From contig JAVJRN010000079.1 in NCBI GenBank assembly GCA_040218415.1, forward strand, positions 277,632 to 341,631: a DNA stretch of 64,000 nucleotides, read 5' to 3'. The notes under the pieces are model-generated. The model saw only the letters and a program-made list of their open reading frames with translations, did not search any database and had not been told where the DNA came from. Source of the DNA: JAVJRN01 sp040218415. Lineage in GTDB: Bacteria; Bacteroidota; Bacteroidia; Cytophagales; Cyclobacteriaceae. Of the stretch, positions 26,700 to 35,472 are shown piece after piece (position 1 is the stretch's first letter; each line of letters begins with the position of its first letter). Position numbers and translations under genes: made by a program.

Positions 26700-28043
26700 A
26701 TGAAACATACAATATTCATATTCTTGTTTGCAGGATTACTTTTTAGTTGTGATCCTCTAGATGTAAAACCCACTGATCTCATTCCAGCAGAGGACGCCCT
26801 CACTACTGGAAAAGGACTTCAAGCAGCTTTGGTTGGTGTGTATGATGGGCTTCAAAGAGAAGATGTTGCCCAGTCAATCATCGTTTTTGGAGACCTAGCA
26901 GCGGATAATCTAGAACCTGTAGGATCAAGAATTGCTTACAGAGAGGTTTTTAATAATAGAATAACTCCGAGTAATATTAGAGTTGAAGGTATTTGGAATG
27001 CGCACTATGACGTGTTAAATAGAGCTAATAATATTTTGGCTCAAATAGATGCCGTTGATGTCTCTAACACGACGAAGACCAATATTAAAGGCCAGCTTTT
27101 GTTCATCAGGGCTTTCGCTCATTTTAATCTTTGGAGATTATTCGGACCAGTTCCGATTAAAACCTCTCTTATCACCGGAATTACTGATGAAGAGCTAAAC
27201 AATCCAAGAAATGCCGATTCTGAAGTGTACGCGCAGATTATGGCAGACTTAAACGAAGCACTACTAAGTTTGGCTGGAACGGGAAAAGGTGACCCAACAA
27301 TAGCAAACGAAGGTGCTGTCCTTGCGCTCGCTGCGCGTGTTGAGCTATTCGCTGGGAATTATCCAGCAGTGTTGACTCATACCGAAGAGTTGATGAGTTT
27401 TGGTTACAGCCTAATAGAAACAGATTTATTTTCAGCGCTTTATGACGAGTCAGTTGACGATGATGAAACGATTTTTGAAATCTCATTTTCGGACGATGAC
27501 GTAAATACTTTAGCGGATTACTTTCAACCGACGGCACGATTTGAACTTGCAGTTACATCAGAAGCCGCCGCTATTTACAACGGAGAGGATACCATTCGAG
27601 GAGATGTTTCAGCTATTCCTGTAGATCAAACTTTTTATAACAATAAGTACACTGATGTTTCGCTAGATTCTGACAATGCGATCGTTTTAAGATATGCAGA
27701 TGTATTGTTAATGAGAGCCGAGGCATTAAACGCAATAAATTACACTGCCGATAGCGAGGCTTTTGATTTAATAAACGCAGTAAGAAATCGTGCTAACCTA
27801 GACTCACTCAACGCATCATCGATAGCCAATCAAGCCGCCTTCCAGCAGGTAATAATGGACGAACGCCGTAAAGAATTTCTGGGTGAAGGCCATCGCTGGT
27901 ATGATTTAATACGAACCAATACCGCTTTCGAAGTGCTTAGCGCTACAAAAAACATTGAGGCAACTGATTTATTATTCCCCATTCCTCAATCAGAATTGGA
28001 CACCAATAAACATCCTGAAATGACTCAAAATGATGGATACTAA
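26700..28043 (+). CDS. SusD/RagB family surface lipoprotein
   Basis: The 447-aa protein has a lipoprotein signal with lipid-accepting Cys17 (LLFSCDPLDV), the SusD N-terminus with LIPAEDALTT and GVYDGLQ, TPR-like helices (RANNILAQIDAV, FIRAFAHFNLWRLFGPVP) and the C-terminal ERRKEFLGEGHRWYDLIR that is diagnostic of the family. It forms the hinged lid on SusC and binds ligand at the cell surface. SusC, SusD and the next lipoprotein gene overlap or abut, so they form one transcription unit. Confidence 0.95.
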   Translation: MKHTIFIFLFAGLLFSCDPLDVKPTDLIPAEDALTTGKGLQAALVGVYDGLQREDVAQSIIVFGDLAADNLEPVGSRIAYREVFNNRITPSNIRVEGIWNAHYDVLNRANNILAQIDAVDVSNTTKTNIKGQLLFIRAFAHFNLWRLFGPVPIKTSLITGITDEELNNPRNADSEVYAQIMADLNEALLSLAGTGKGDPTIANEGAVLALAARVELFAGNYPAVLTHTEELMSFGYSLIETDLFSALYDESVDDDETIFEISFSDDDVNTLADYFQPTARFELAVTSEAAAIYNGEDTIRGDVSAIPVDQTFYNNKYTDVSLDSDNAIVLRYADVLLMRAEALNAINYTADSEAFDLINAVRNRANLDSLNASSIANQAAFQQVIMDERRKEFLGEGHRWYDLIRTNTAFEVLSATKNIEATDLLFPIPQSELDTNKHPEMTQNDGY

Positions 28044-28068
28044 TTTTAAAAATCAAACTATAAACATT

Positions 28069-29244
28069 ATGAAGACTGTGAAAAAAATTTCCTTTAGACT
28101 CTTGATGCTATTATCACTTGCATCGGTAACTATTATGACATCATGTGATGAAGATGAACCAGAAGTAATACCTGCAACACCACCTGTGGCTAGTTTCACT
28201 GCATCGGCATCCAGTGTTGAGCTTGGCACTGCAATCACTTTTACAAATACCTCTACCGATGCGACTGCAGCCCAATGGTCATTTGGTGATGGCGAAACTT
28301 CAACGGACATGAGTCCAAGTCATACTTACGCACTGGTAGGAAATTATACCGTTACATTGATCGCATCCGGAGAAGGTGGAACAAATCAAACAACTGCAGA
28401 AGTAACAATTACCGAACCTGCACCAACAGAAGAGCCAATAGAGGTTTATTTTACCGACAATACTGGCGATGTATTCACCGTACAAAAAATATCAGGGATC
28501 GGTGTTGAGATAAAAGTTGAAACGGCTTTTAGTACTACAGGATATGCCATAAACATGATTTATGATGATGTCAATGGAAAAGTATACTACAGTGACGATG
28601 ATAATGGGCAAATTGTAAGCGTAAACCTTGATGGAACCAGTCAAGAAATTGTAGCTACCGGACTAGCTGAGCCGAGGGGCTTGGCATTAAATGATGACCA
28701 AACGCTTCTCTACTTTAACGAAAGAGGAATTGACCAAGTATCCGTCATTGATTTAAGCACCAGTGTGATCACTATTCTTTATACAATTGAAGATTTTGGT
28801 ATTGCCCCGGAAGATGGTCTTATTCCCGAAGCACTTGCTTACCATAATGGCGACCTTTATATCACTGCAGTGGAAATTGACGCAGAATCAGTGTGGACCG
28901 CAAAAGCAGATGGCTCAAGTGAAACTGTAACCAATATCATAGACTACAACACAGGTGGTTATGGATACAGCATTGTCGTTGACCCTACAAATAACAAGTT
29001 ATTTTTCGATGATACTGATAGTAATAAAATTATGACATCTGATCTCGATGGTGCCAACATTTCTAGCGTGGCAAATACTGGCGACAAAGCGTATGGTTTA
29101 GCTCTTGACTTAGACGCTGGTAAAATTTACTATGGCGACAATGCCGGAAGTATTAAAAGAGCCAATCTCGATGGCTCAGAAGAGGAAGATTTATCAACGG
29201 TTCAAGACAGAGTCAATAGAGGGCTCTTCATTGTTAAAAAATAA
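28069..29244 (+). CDS. Surface lipoprotein with PKD domain and YWTD-type beta-propeller
   Basis: The start is the ATG giving MKTVKKISFRLLM, with lipid-accepting Cys26 followed by DEDEPE, an acidic stretch like the surface-export signal of Bacteroidota lipoproteins. Residues about 37-125 form a PKD domain (WSFGDGETSTD, PSHTYALVGNYTVTL). Residues about 130-391 hold five or six YWTD/LDL-receptor-like repeats such as KVYYSDDDNGQIVSVNLDG and KIYYGDNAGSIKRANLDG. In position it replaces SusE/SusF and probably binds the substrate at the surface (inference). It ends at a strong terminator. Confidence 0.85.
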   Translation: MKTVKKISFRLLMLLSLASVTIMTSCDEDEPEVIPATPPVASFTASASSVELGTAITFTNTSTDATAAQWSFGDGETSTDMSPSHTYALVGNYTVTLIASGEGGTNQTTAEVTITEPAPTEEPIEVYFTDNTGDVFTVQKISGIGVEIKVETAFSTTGYAINMIYDDVNGKVYYSDDDNGQIVSVNLDGTSQEIVATGLAEPRGLALNDDQTLLYFNERGIDQVSVIDLSTSVITILYTIEDFGIAPEDGLIPEALAYHNGDLYITAVEIDAESVWTAKADGSSETVTNIIDYNTGGYGYSIVVDPTNNKLFFDDTDSNKIMTSDLDGANISSVANTGDKAYGLALDLDAGKIYYGDNAGSIKRANLDGSEEEDLSTVQDRVNRGLFIVKK

Positions 29245-29257
29245 ATTCAGTAGTTCT

Positions 29258-29284
29258 AAAGGAGGGAATACTTCCCTCCTTTTA
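29258..29284 (+). terminator. Intrinsic terminator after the first propeller lipoprotein gene
   Basis: AAAGGAGGGAA and TTCCCTCCTTT form an eleven-pair stem around a three-base loop, followed by TTATTT. It probably lowers, rather than blocks, transcription into the second lipoprotein gene. Confidence 0.8.
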
Positions 29285-29301
29285 TTTAATCAATTCTAGT
29301 T

Positions 29302-30423
29302 ATGCGTAAAGCAATATTTTACTTCTCTATCCTATTAAGTATCATTTCAGGCTGTGGAGATGATAGCTTCCCCGTACCTCCCGCGAGCACTGTCGCAAGT
29401 TTTTCTTTTACCATTGACAATGAAGGATTCGCCCCGGCTAATGTTGATTTCACGAATAATTCTATTATTCCCGAAGAAGCTGGAGATTATACCCTGAGTT
29501 GGGTATTCGGAGACGGGCAAAGCTCCATGGACGATAGTCCAACCCATCTTTATGAAGATCCAGGTACTTATGATGTGAAATTGACAATTATCACGGAAAG
29601 AGAAATTGAAACGGCGAGCTTAAAAGTGGTCATTCAAGACCCTGCGGCTACTGGTTTAACGGTGTTTTTTGGCGATCGGAACGATGAAGCTATCAAAATT
29701 GCTTTGATCAACGAAGATGAACCAGCTGGCGTGACGATTTCAACGGAACCAATCGCGCGACCATATTCTATGATTGCTGATACTGTGGCCAACAAGCTTT
29801 ATTACGTTGGATTGTCAAGTGGCACTATTTTTAGAGCCGACTATGACGGAAAAAATAGGGAAGTTTTCAGAAATGAGCTAACTGGTCCCGCTGGACTTGG
29901 AATCGATTACAACAATCAAATGGTATACTGGACTACAGATGAAGGCATACAATATGGCAGTATTTCCGGCACAGACGTAACAGATTTTGTAACTGGTCAA
30001 ACCGCAGATCCTGAAGGTCTCTTCGTGGATAATACCAACGAAAAGGTGTACTGGGTCACTTATGACGGAGGATTATGGTCTAAAAATATTGGTGGAGGAG
30101 TTGAAAGTGAATTAGCCACTGACATATTGGGCGCTGCAGTCATTGTTGTAAACAATATAATATATTGCCATAGTTATGATTTAGACGCGGAAATGCATAC
30201 CATTAAAACATTTGACACTTCAGGAACCCAACTTTCTACACTAGCTGACGGAATGGATGGTGACGTTTATGGAATGTTTTATGAGCCCGTCTCCTCGCAA
30301 ATTTATTGGACAGATCAGCGGTCTGGTACGATTTGGAGAGCCAACCTTGATGGAAGTGGAAGCGAAATTTGGCTATCCGACGGAGGTCGTGTTTATGGTT
30401 TGGCTCTAGGAGAAAACCTTTAA
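29302..30423 (+). CDS. Second PKD/beta-propeller lipoprotein
   Basis: The 373-aa protein is a paralogue of the preceding one: lipid-accepting Cys18 (IISGCGDDS), one PKD domain (about 28-115, LSWVFGDGQSSMDD and PTHLYEDPGTYDV) and YWTD-like repeats (KLYYVGLSSGTIFRADYDG, KVYWVTYDGG, QIYWTDQRSGTIWRANLDG). The repeat set is closer to LDL-receptor propellers than the first copy. It lies three bases before the second cyanophycinase gene. A surface-binding role in the locus is inferred. Confidence 0.83.
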   Translation: MRKAIFYFSILLSIISGCGDDSFPVPPASTVASFSFTIDNEGFAPANVDFTNNSIIPEEAGDYTLSWVFGDGQSSMDDSPTHLYEDPGTYDVKLTIITEREIETASLKVVIQDPAATGLTVFFGDRNDEAIKIALINEDEPAGVTISTEPIARPYSMIADTVANKLYYVGLSSGTIFRADYDGKNREVFRNELTGPAGLGIDYNNQMVYWTTDEGIQYGSISGTDVTDFVTGQTADPEGLFVDNTNEKVYWVTYDGGLWSKNIGGGVESELATDILGAAVIVVNNIIYCHSYDLDAEMHTIKTFDTSGTQLSTLADGMDGDVYGMFYEPVSSQIYWTDQRSGTIWRANLDGSGSEIWLSDGGRVYGLALGENL

Positions 30424-30426
30424 AAA

Positions 30427-31260
30427 ATGAAATTTGGTCTAAGCTTTATTCTAGTCCTAGCTTGTTTCTTGGTCGCTGGACAGCATGAAACAGGAAGTTT
30501 ATTTATCATTGGAGGTGGGAAGCGTCCCGTAGAAATGGTTCAATTCATGATGGATAAAGCTCAGATCACTGAAAATGATCCCATCACTATTTTACCTTGG
30601 GCAAGTGAAGAGCCTGACTCTTCTTCCTTTTATGCCAAAAAGCAATTCTCAGAACTAGGACATCAGCATTTTTTAGACCTTCAACCAAATGCGCTGGCTT
30701 CTCTGAGTAAATCAGATATTAAAAAGTTTCTCAAATCAAAACTGATTTATATTCCCGGTGGTGTTCAGGGGAGGTTTATGGAAATAGCTGTGAAATTCAA
30801 TTTTGATTCCTTGATAAAAGTGGCTTTTAATCGTGGTGCAATGATTGCTGGAACTAGCGCTGGCGCTGCGATTATGAGTGATAAAATGATCACTGGAACG
30901 GCTCTCAAGTATGACGAATATCACCCGACTTTTAGAACACTGGAAAAAGACAATATCGAAGTAGAACAAGGTCTTGGCTTACTTCATGAAGACATCATTG
31001 TAGATCAACATTTTATATGGAGAAGCCGATATAACAGGCTACTCACTGCAATTATCGAATTTCCGAACCTTACTGGATGGGGTATAGAGGAATCAACGGC
31101 TGCTTATGTGAAAAATGGAATGGTTGAAGTGGTGGGTAAATATCAACTAATTGTTTTCAAAAATACCAACAAGGAACAAGCCGTAAAAAATGGACTACTC
31201 GGAGCTAAAGACTTATCTATCGATATTTTACTTCCCGGTGATTCTTTTTCTATTCATTGA
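30427..31260 (+). CDS. Cyanophycinase (peptidase S51), exported
   Basis: The 277-aa protein has a signal peptide (about 1-18, ending VAGQ) and a complete S51 domain: SLFIIGGGKRP, IPGGVQGRF, AGTSAGAAIM with nucleophile Ser144, VDQHFIWRSRYNRL with Gln194, His195 and two Arg, and GWGIEESTA with the Glu of the triad (221/222). The Gln-His-x5-Arg layout matches cyanophycinase substrate-binding residues as I recall them. No T9SS domain is present, so it is likely periplasmic. It would cut imported cyanophycin fragments to beta-Asp dipeptides. Confidence 0.88.
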   Translation: MKFGLSFILVLACFLVAGQHETGSLFIIGGGKRPVEMVQFMMDKAQITENDPITILPWASEEPDSSSFYAKKQFSELGHQHFLDLQPNALASLSKSDIKKFLKSKLIYIPGGVQGRFMEIAVKFNFDSLIKVAFNRGAMIAGTSAGAAIMSDKMITGTALKYDEYHPTFRTLEKDNIEVEQGLGLLHEDIIVDQHFIWRSRYNRLLTAIIEFPNLTGWGIEESTAAYVKNGMVEVVGKYQLIVFKNTNKEQAVKNGLLGAKDLSIDILLPGDSFSIH

Positions 31261-31371
31261 ATTTAATAAGTTTATCAAAGTTTATCATTTCATTCCATAA
31301 CTACTGATTTGTCATGCTTCCATCTTGATCCAAATGCCCCTTTCAACTGATACTTTAATAACTTGAAATTC

Positions 31372-32760
31372 ATGAAGACGGAAGCAAAAATAAAATTACC
31401 AGATACTTTAGTCATCATGAGTGGTATACTCCTAGTGATGACCATACTTACTTGGGTAATAGATGCCGGAGAGTTTGAAAGAGTAGAAGTGGACGGTCGC
31501 ACGCTTGTCGTTCCCGGCACCTATACCGAGGTGGAATCATCAGGGCAAGGAATTGCCGATTTGCTTATCAGTCCTATTAAAGGTCTTATAGGAGCTGCCC
31601 AAATCATCGCTTTTGTTTTGGTCGTTGGCGGAGCTTTTCAAATCATTCAAAAAACAGACGCCATTCAAGCAGGCCTTCAACGCATGGTAAAATACGCAAC
31701 GGATTACCCAAGCCAAAAACATTTTATCATCCCACTTTTAACCATTCTTTTTTCACTGGCTGGAGCTACCTTCGGAATGAGCGAAGAAACGCTTGTCTTT
31801 ATCCTTGTCACTATTCCACTAGCCAAATCATTGGGTTATGACTCGCTCGTTGGCGTTGCTATTCCATTTTTAGGAGCAGGAGCAGGTTTTGCAGGAGCGT
31901 TTAGTAATCCATTTACCATAGGTATTGCACAGGCCATCGCTGAGATTGCCCCTTTTAGCGGGATTGGTTACCGACTGATTGTGTGGACTTTAATGACTTT
32001 TACAACTACGTTTTTTATCATGCGTTATGCGATCAAAATTTCAAAAAAACCTGAACATAGCTTGGTCAAAAATATTACACCAGAAACACTCGAAAAAACA
32101 GAATTTTTAGGATTTAACACCAAAAAAAAGTGGGTACTTTTTATTCTTTTTAGTGGGATTGCTTGCCTCATTTTTGGTGTTACTCAGCTCGGATGGTATA
32201 TCAATGAGATCGCAGCACTTTTTTTAGTCATGGGACTTTTATCTGCTATTGTGGAACGTATGTCGGCCAATAGCACTGCAGACTATTTTATGCAAGGTGC
32301 TAAAGAAATGCTTACCGCAGCTATGGTCATTGGGTTTTCAAGAGGGGTACTTGTATTGGCTGAAGATGGGAAAATCATTGATACCATTCTTTACTCAATG
32401 TCTTCGATCATTTCTGAGCTGCCTCCCTATATTTCAGTTCAAAGCATGTTTTTTTTCCAGACCTTTTTAAATTTTTTCATTCCGTCTGGTTCTGGTCAGG
32501 CAGCATTGACCATGCCTATAATGACTCCACTGAGCGACCTTTTGGGTATCAGCAGACAAACAGCAGTCTTGGCTTTTCAGCTCGGAGATGGACTTTCCAA
32601 TATGATTATTCCTACAAGTGGGGTAACGATGGGCGTTTTATCTATCGCCAAAATTCCTTATCAGATTTGGTTAAAATGGGCACTTCCTTTAGTTCTTATT
32701 TTAACAGTCATCGGCATGTTGGCCTTACTTCCACCGGTCTTACTATTTTATTGGCCCTAA
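31372..32760 (+). CDS. YfcC-family inner-membrane transporter
   Basis: The 462-aa protein has about 11-12 membrane segments and belongs to the YfcC/C4-dicarboxylate (DcuC-like) carrier family of the ion transporter superfamily: LPDTLVIMSGILLVMTILTWVIDAGEFER at the start, GMSEETLVFILVTIPLA, FLGAGAGFAGAFSNPFTIGIAQ, PSGSGQAALTMPIM and the C-terminal LGDGLSNMIIPTSGVTMGVL. The ATG at 31372 is preferred to an upstream TTG. Its place between cyanophycinase and isoaspartyl peptidase suggests uptake of beta-aspartyl dipeptides or amino acids. Confidence 0.87.
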   Translation: MKTEAKIKLPDTLVIMSGILLVMTILTWVIDAGEFERVEVDGRTLVVPGTYTEVESSGQGIADLLISPIKGLIGAAQIIAFVLVVGGAFQIIQKTDAIQAGLQRMVKYATDYPSQKHFIIPLLTILFSLAGATFGMSEETLVFILVTIPLAKSLGYDSLVGVAIPFLGAGAGFAGAFSNPFTIGIAQAIAEIAPFSGIGYRLIVWTLMTFTTTFFIMRYAIKISKKPEHSLVKNITPETLEKTEFLGFNTKKKWVLFILFSGIACLIFGVTQLGWYINEIAALFLVMGLLSAIVERMSANSTADYFMQGAKEMLTAAMVIGFSRGVLVLAEDGKIIDTILYSMSSIISELPPYISVQSMFFFQTFLNFFIPSGSGQAALTMPIMTPLSDLLGISRQTAVLAFQLGDGLSNMIIPTSGVTMGVLSIAKIPYQIWLKWALPLVLILTVIGMLALLPPVLLFYWP

Positions 32761-32998
32761 AAGTTATTTCTTATAAAAGGATAAATGGATCCAAAAAAGG
32801 TGTCAGACCTTTGACCTTTATAACCTGAGTTCGACTTCAAAAGCCTGATTGCTGGATTAATCTTTTATTCTTTTCTCCCTGAAAAGCCGGCAATCAAATA
32901 CCAACCCGCACAACGCAATCAATGAGCTGTTTTTTTTAAGTTATACTCAGATTATGTAGAAAATATTCTGAAAGATACATGTTGAGAAGCTAAGCTGG

Positions 32999-33925
32999 CT
33001 ACTTGAAAATAAATGTCTCGAATTTTGCTTCCTGATCTACTTTACCTCGATACATTCCTTCCGAATTAAAAGAAAAAACTACCTCTCCTTTAATATCAAT
33101 GCCAATAATTCCTCCTTCACCCCCCATTTGGACGAGTTGATCAAGTACTACTTTATCAGATGCTTCTTGCAAACTCATGTCACTGTACTTATACACTGAA
33201 GCGATTTCATGGGCGGTGACATTTCTAAGAAAGTACTCACCATAACCTGTGGCAGAAATGGCACAGGACGTATTATTTGCGTAGCAACCAGAACCGATAA
33301 TGGAGCTGTCTCCTACTCTTCCGTATTTTTTATTAGTCAATCCTCCTGTAGAAGTAGCCGCCGCTATATTTCCATGTTGATCTAAAGCCACAGCTCCAAC
33401 TGTACCGAATTTCCTGTCTCCATCATGATCCAAAACTGCTTCACCACCATTCTCCATCACATTAAGCAGCTGTCTTTCTCTGAATTCCGTATCAAAATAA
33501 GAAGGATCAACCTGCTGGATCTTATGGTCCTTTGCATATCGCTCGGCTCCTTCACCAATCAAATACACGAACTGCTCATCGTGAAGAATGGTCTTGCAAA
33601 GGGAAATAGGATTCTTAATAGTGCTTATCCCTGCTACGGCTCCTGCATTTAATGTTTTGCCGCACATAATGGAAGCTTCCAGCTCATGTGACTTATCGTT
33701 GGTATATACCGAGCCCTTTCCAGCATTGAACAACGGACTATCTTCCATTGAAACTACTGCCGCTTCTGTTGCTTCGAGCGCGGTTCCCCCTTTTTGCAAA
33801 ACCGCATACCCTGCTACCAGAGCATCATGGAGTGCTAACTTATACTGTCTTTCTTTTTCTTTATCTATTTGAGACTTAAGAAGTGTACCCGCGCCACCAT
33901 GGATGGCCAGAACAAATTTTTTCAT
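32999..33925 (-). CDS. Isoaspartyl peptidase/L-asparaginase (Ntn-hydrolase, type III)
   Basis: The 308-aa protein starts KFVLAIHGGAGT and has NAGKGSVY, the autocleavage/nucleophile site RKFGTVGAVALD (Thr175) and TSTGGLTNKKYGRVGDSSIIGSG, the signature of plant-type asparaginases (IaaA). These precursors split before the Thr to form the active alpha/beta enzyme, which hydrolyses beta-aspartyl dipeptides. There is no signal peptide, so it acts in the cytoplasm. It is convergent with the transporter gene and completes the proposed pathway by cutting beta-Asp-Arg to aspartate and arginine. Confidence 0.92.
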   Translation of the reverse strand: MKKFVLAIHGGAGTLLKSQIDKEKERQYKLALHDALVAGYAVLQKGGTALEATEAAVVSMEDSPLFNAGKGSVYTNDKSHELEASIMCGKTLNAGAVAGISTIKNPISLCKTILHDEQFVYLIGEGAERYAKDHKIQQVDPSYFDTEFRERQLLNVMENGGEAVLDHDGDRKFGTVGAVALDQHGNIAAATSTGGLTNKKYGRVGDSSIIGSGCYANNTSCAISATGYGEYFLRNVTAHEIASVYKYSDMSLQEASDKVVLDQLVQMGGEGGIIGIDIKGEVVFSFNSEGMYRGKVDQEAKFETFIFK

Positions 33926-33939
33926 GAAAAGTGTAATTA

Positions 33940-34060
33940 TTAGGTAAATATTTGATTACAAAGGCTTTACGCCTTACCTAACAATTAAAGATTGGCTGTA
34001 GATTGAGGTCTACAATAAGATTGATTCCGTGGACGATCACTAATTTTATATTTTACCTAA
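33940..34060. repeat. Three copies of an octamer TTAGGTAA/TTACCTAA
   Basis: TTAGGTAA occurs at 33940-33947 and its reverse complement at 33974-33981 and 34053-34060, all upstream of the isoaspartyl peptidase gene. The first two form an inverted repeat. A single further copy lies at about 47631, before nuoH. It could be an operator, but chance is possible in AT-rich DNA. Confidence 0.25.
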
Positions 34061-34118
34061 ATATAAAAAAAAATACGTTTCTGAGTTCAATAATATCCTT
34101 TTAACCTTGATGAATCAT

Positions 34119-34709
34119 TCATTTACCCACGAGCACTGAGGTGATCTCATTCAGTTTTTCAACCTTGGATTTAAAGTCCCCTTTTAACCGATCTCTTATA
34201 AACTTTAACTTATTCAAAAGCTCCGGTGTATCGTCGGGAAGGGCTTCTTCCAGAACTTCTCTAAATCTTTTGGCAAAAGTCGGAGACTTTCCATTGGTAC
34301 TTATTCCAATTTTTAAATCTCCTTTTTTCACAGTAGATCCGAGATAAAAATCACATAAAGAAGGCGTATCTGCTACATTCACCAAAATATGTCTCTGATT
34401 GGCGAGCTGTTTTACTTTTTGGTGCAACCCAAAATCATCAGTGGCCAATATTAAAAGATCAATATTCTTCAAATCAGCATGAAGAAAATGTCGCCTTTTG
34501 ATTTCAATATTGGGAGAATGCGCGGCTATTGCTCGCAAGTCATCTGAAATAAAAGGGGCAACTACTCGGATATTCGCTAGTGGGTCATTTTTCACCAGTG
34601 CCTCTACTTTTTCTAATCCAACATTGCCACCACCAACTACCAGAGTCTGAATCTGATCCAGTTTTAAAAAAATTGGGAAAAGTTTATTTCCTGTATCTAT
34701 CACATTCAT
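34119..34709 (-). CDS. Siroheme synthase N-terminal type: precorrin-2 dehydrogenase/sirohydrochlorin ferrochelatase
   Basis: The start is the ATG giving MNVIDTGNKLFPIF; it overlaps the cobA stop as ATGA. The 196-aa protein has the NAD-binding VVGGGNVGLEKVEALV, the LLILATDDFGLHQKV region and NVADTPSLCDFYLGSTVKKGDLKIGISTNGKSPTFAKRFRE, matching CysG-A/Met8. It oxidises precorrin-2 to sirohydrochlorin and inserts iron. It acts with the adjacent cobA gene to make siroheme for the sulfite reductase encoded upstream. Confidence 0.93.
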   Translation of the reverse strand: MNVIDTGNKLFPIFLKLDQIQTLVVGGGNVGLEKVEALVKNDPLANIRVVAPFISDDLRAIAAHSPNIEIKRRHFLHADLKNIDLLILATDDFGLHQKVKQLANQRHILVNVADTPSLCDFYLGSTVKKGDLKIGISTNGKSPTFAKRFREVLEEALPDDTPELLNKLKFIRDRLKGDFKSKVEKLNEITSVLVGK

Positions 34710-35470
34710 GCTACTACGCGGTTTTCTTCCCATAATATGTCCGATTGAAAATACTGAGTCGCATATTGAGCGCCTTCACCAAAGACCAAGAGTGCCGGAG
34801 CTTCTGGTTGATACTTTTCGACCAACCCCAAAATATTTTCAACTGTTCCTTTTAAAACACCCCCATCGATATGAGAGCCTTTACTTATAATGGCTACAGG
34901 CAAGTCAGATCTTCTATTTTTAATGTATTCCGCCACAATTGATTCAATTTTCGCTAATCCCATAAAAAACAATGTAGTAGGTGAATATTTTGCAGCATTT
35001 AACACTTCATTACTTAATATTCCCTCTTTTGTGGTCGCCGTTACAACAGTAAAACTCTGATTGACACCTCTGCAAGTAAGCGGAACGCCAAAGAGTCCGG
35101 GAAGCATAATACTGCTTATGCCCAAAACAACATCCGTTTCAATTCCATGGATCTCGGCAAATTCTTTTTCCTCAAAACCACGACCAAACACAAAAGGATC
35201 ACCTCCTTTTAAGCGTACCACATGACCGTATCTATGCGCTGATTCTACAATCAATGCATTGATGGTATCTTGAGAAACACTCGCTTTTCCTGCTCGTTTG
35301 CCTACGGGGATATGTACTGCGGAGGATGCATATTGCAAAAGCTCAGGTGCTACCAAGGCATCATAAAGTACCACATCGGCTGATTCTAGAGCGCGTACAG
35401 CTTTTATAGTGATTAGTTCAGGATCGCCAGGACCTGCTCCGACTAAAGTAAGTTTTGGATGAATATGCAT
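34706..35470 (-). CDS. cobA: Uroporphyrinogen-III C-methyltransferase
   Basis: The 254-aa protein has the SUMT motifs LVGAGPGDPELITIKA, VLYDALV, VRLKGGDPFVFGRGFEE and LFFMGLAKI. It methylates uroporphyrinogen III at C2 and C7 to give precorrin-2. It follows the sulfite reductase gene by two bases and precedes the CysG-A gene, giving a compact three-gene siroheme/sulfite operon under the SAM-I leader. Confidence 0.95.
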   Translation of the reverse strand: MHIHPKLTLVGAGPGDPELITIKAVRALESADVVLYDALVAPELLQYASSAVHIPVGKRAGKASVSQDTINALIVESAHRYGHVVRLKGGDPFVFGRGFEEKEFAEIHGIETDVVLGISSIMLPGLFGVPLTCRGVNQSFTVVTATTKEGILSNEVLNAAKYSPTTLFFMGLAKIESIVAEYIKNRRSDLPVAIISKGSHIDGGVLKGTVENILGLVEKYQPEAPALLVFGEGAQYATQYFQSDILWEENRVVA

Positions 35471-35472
35471 GA

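Noticed and set aside
21567..33925. Interpretation as a polysaccharide utilisation locus
   Set aside because: A SusCD pair is present, but there is no glycoside hydrolase, polysaccharide lyase, sulfatase or carbohydrate esterase in the locus; all enzymes act on beta-aspartyl bonds.
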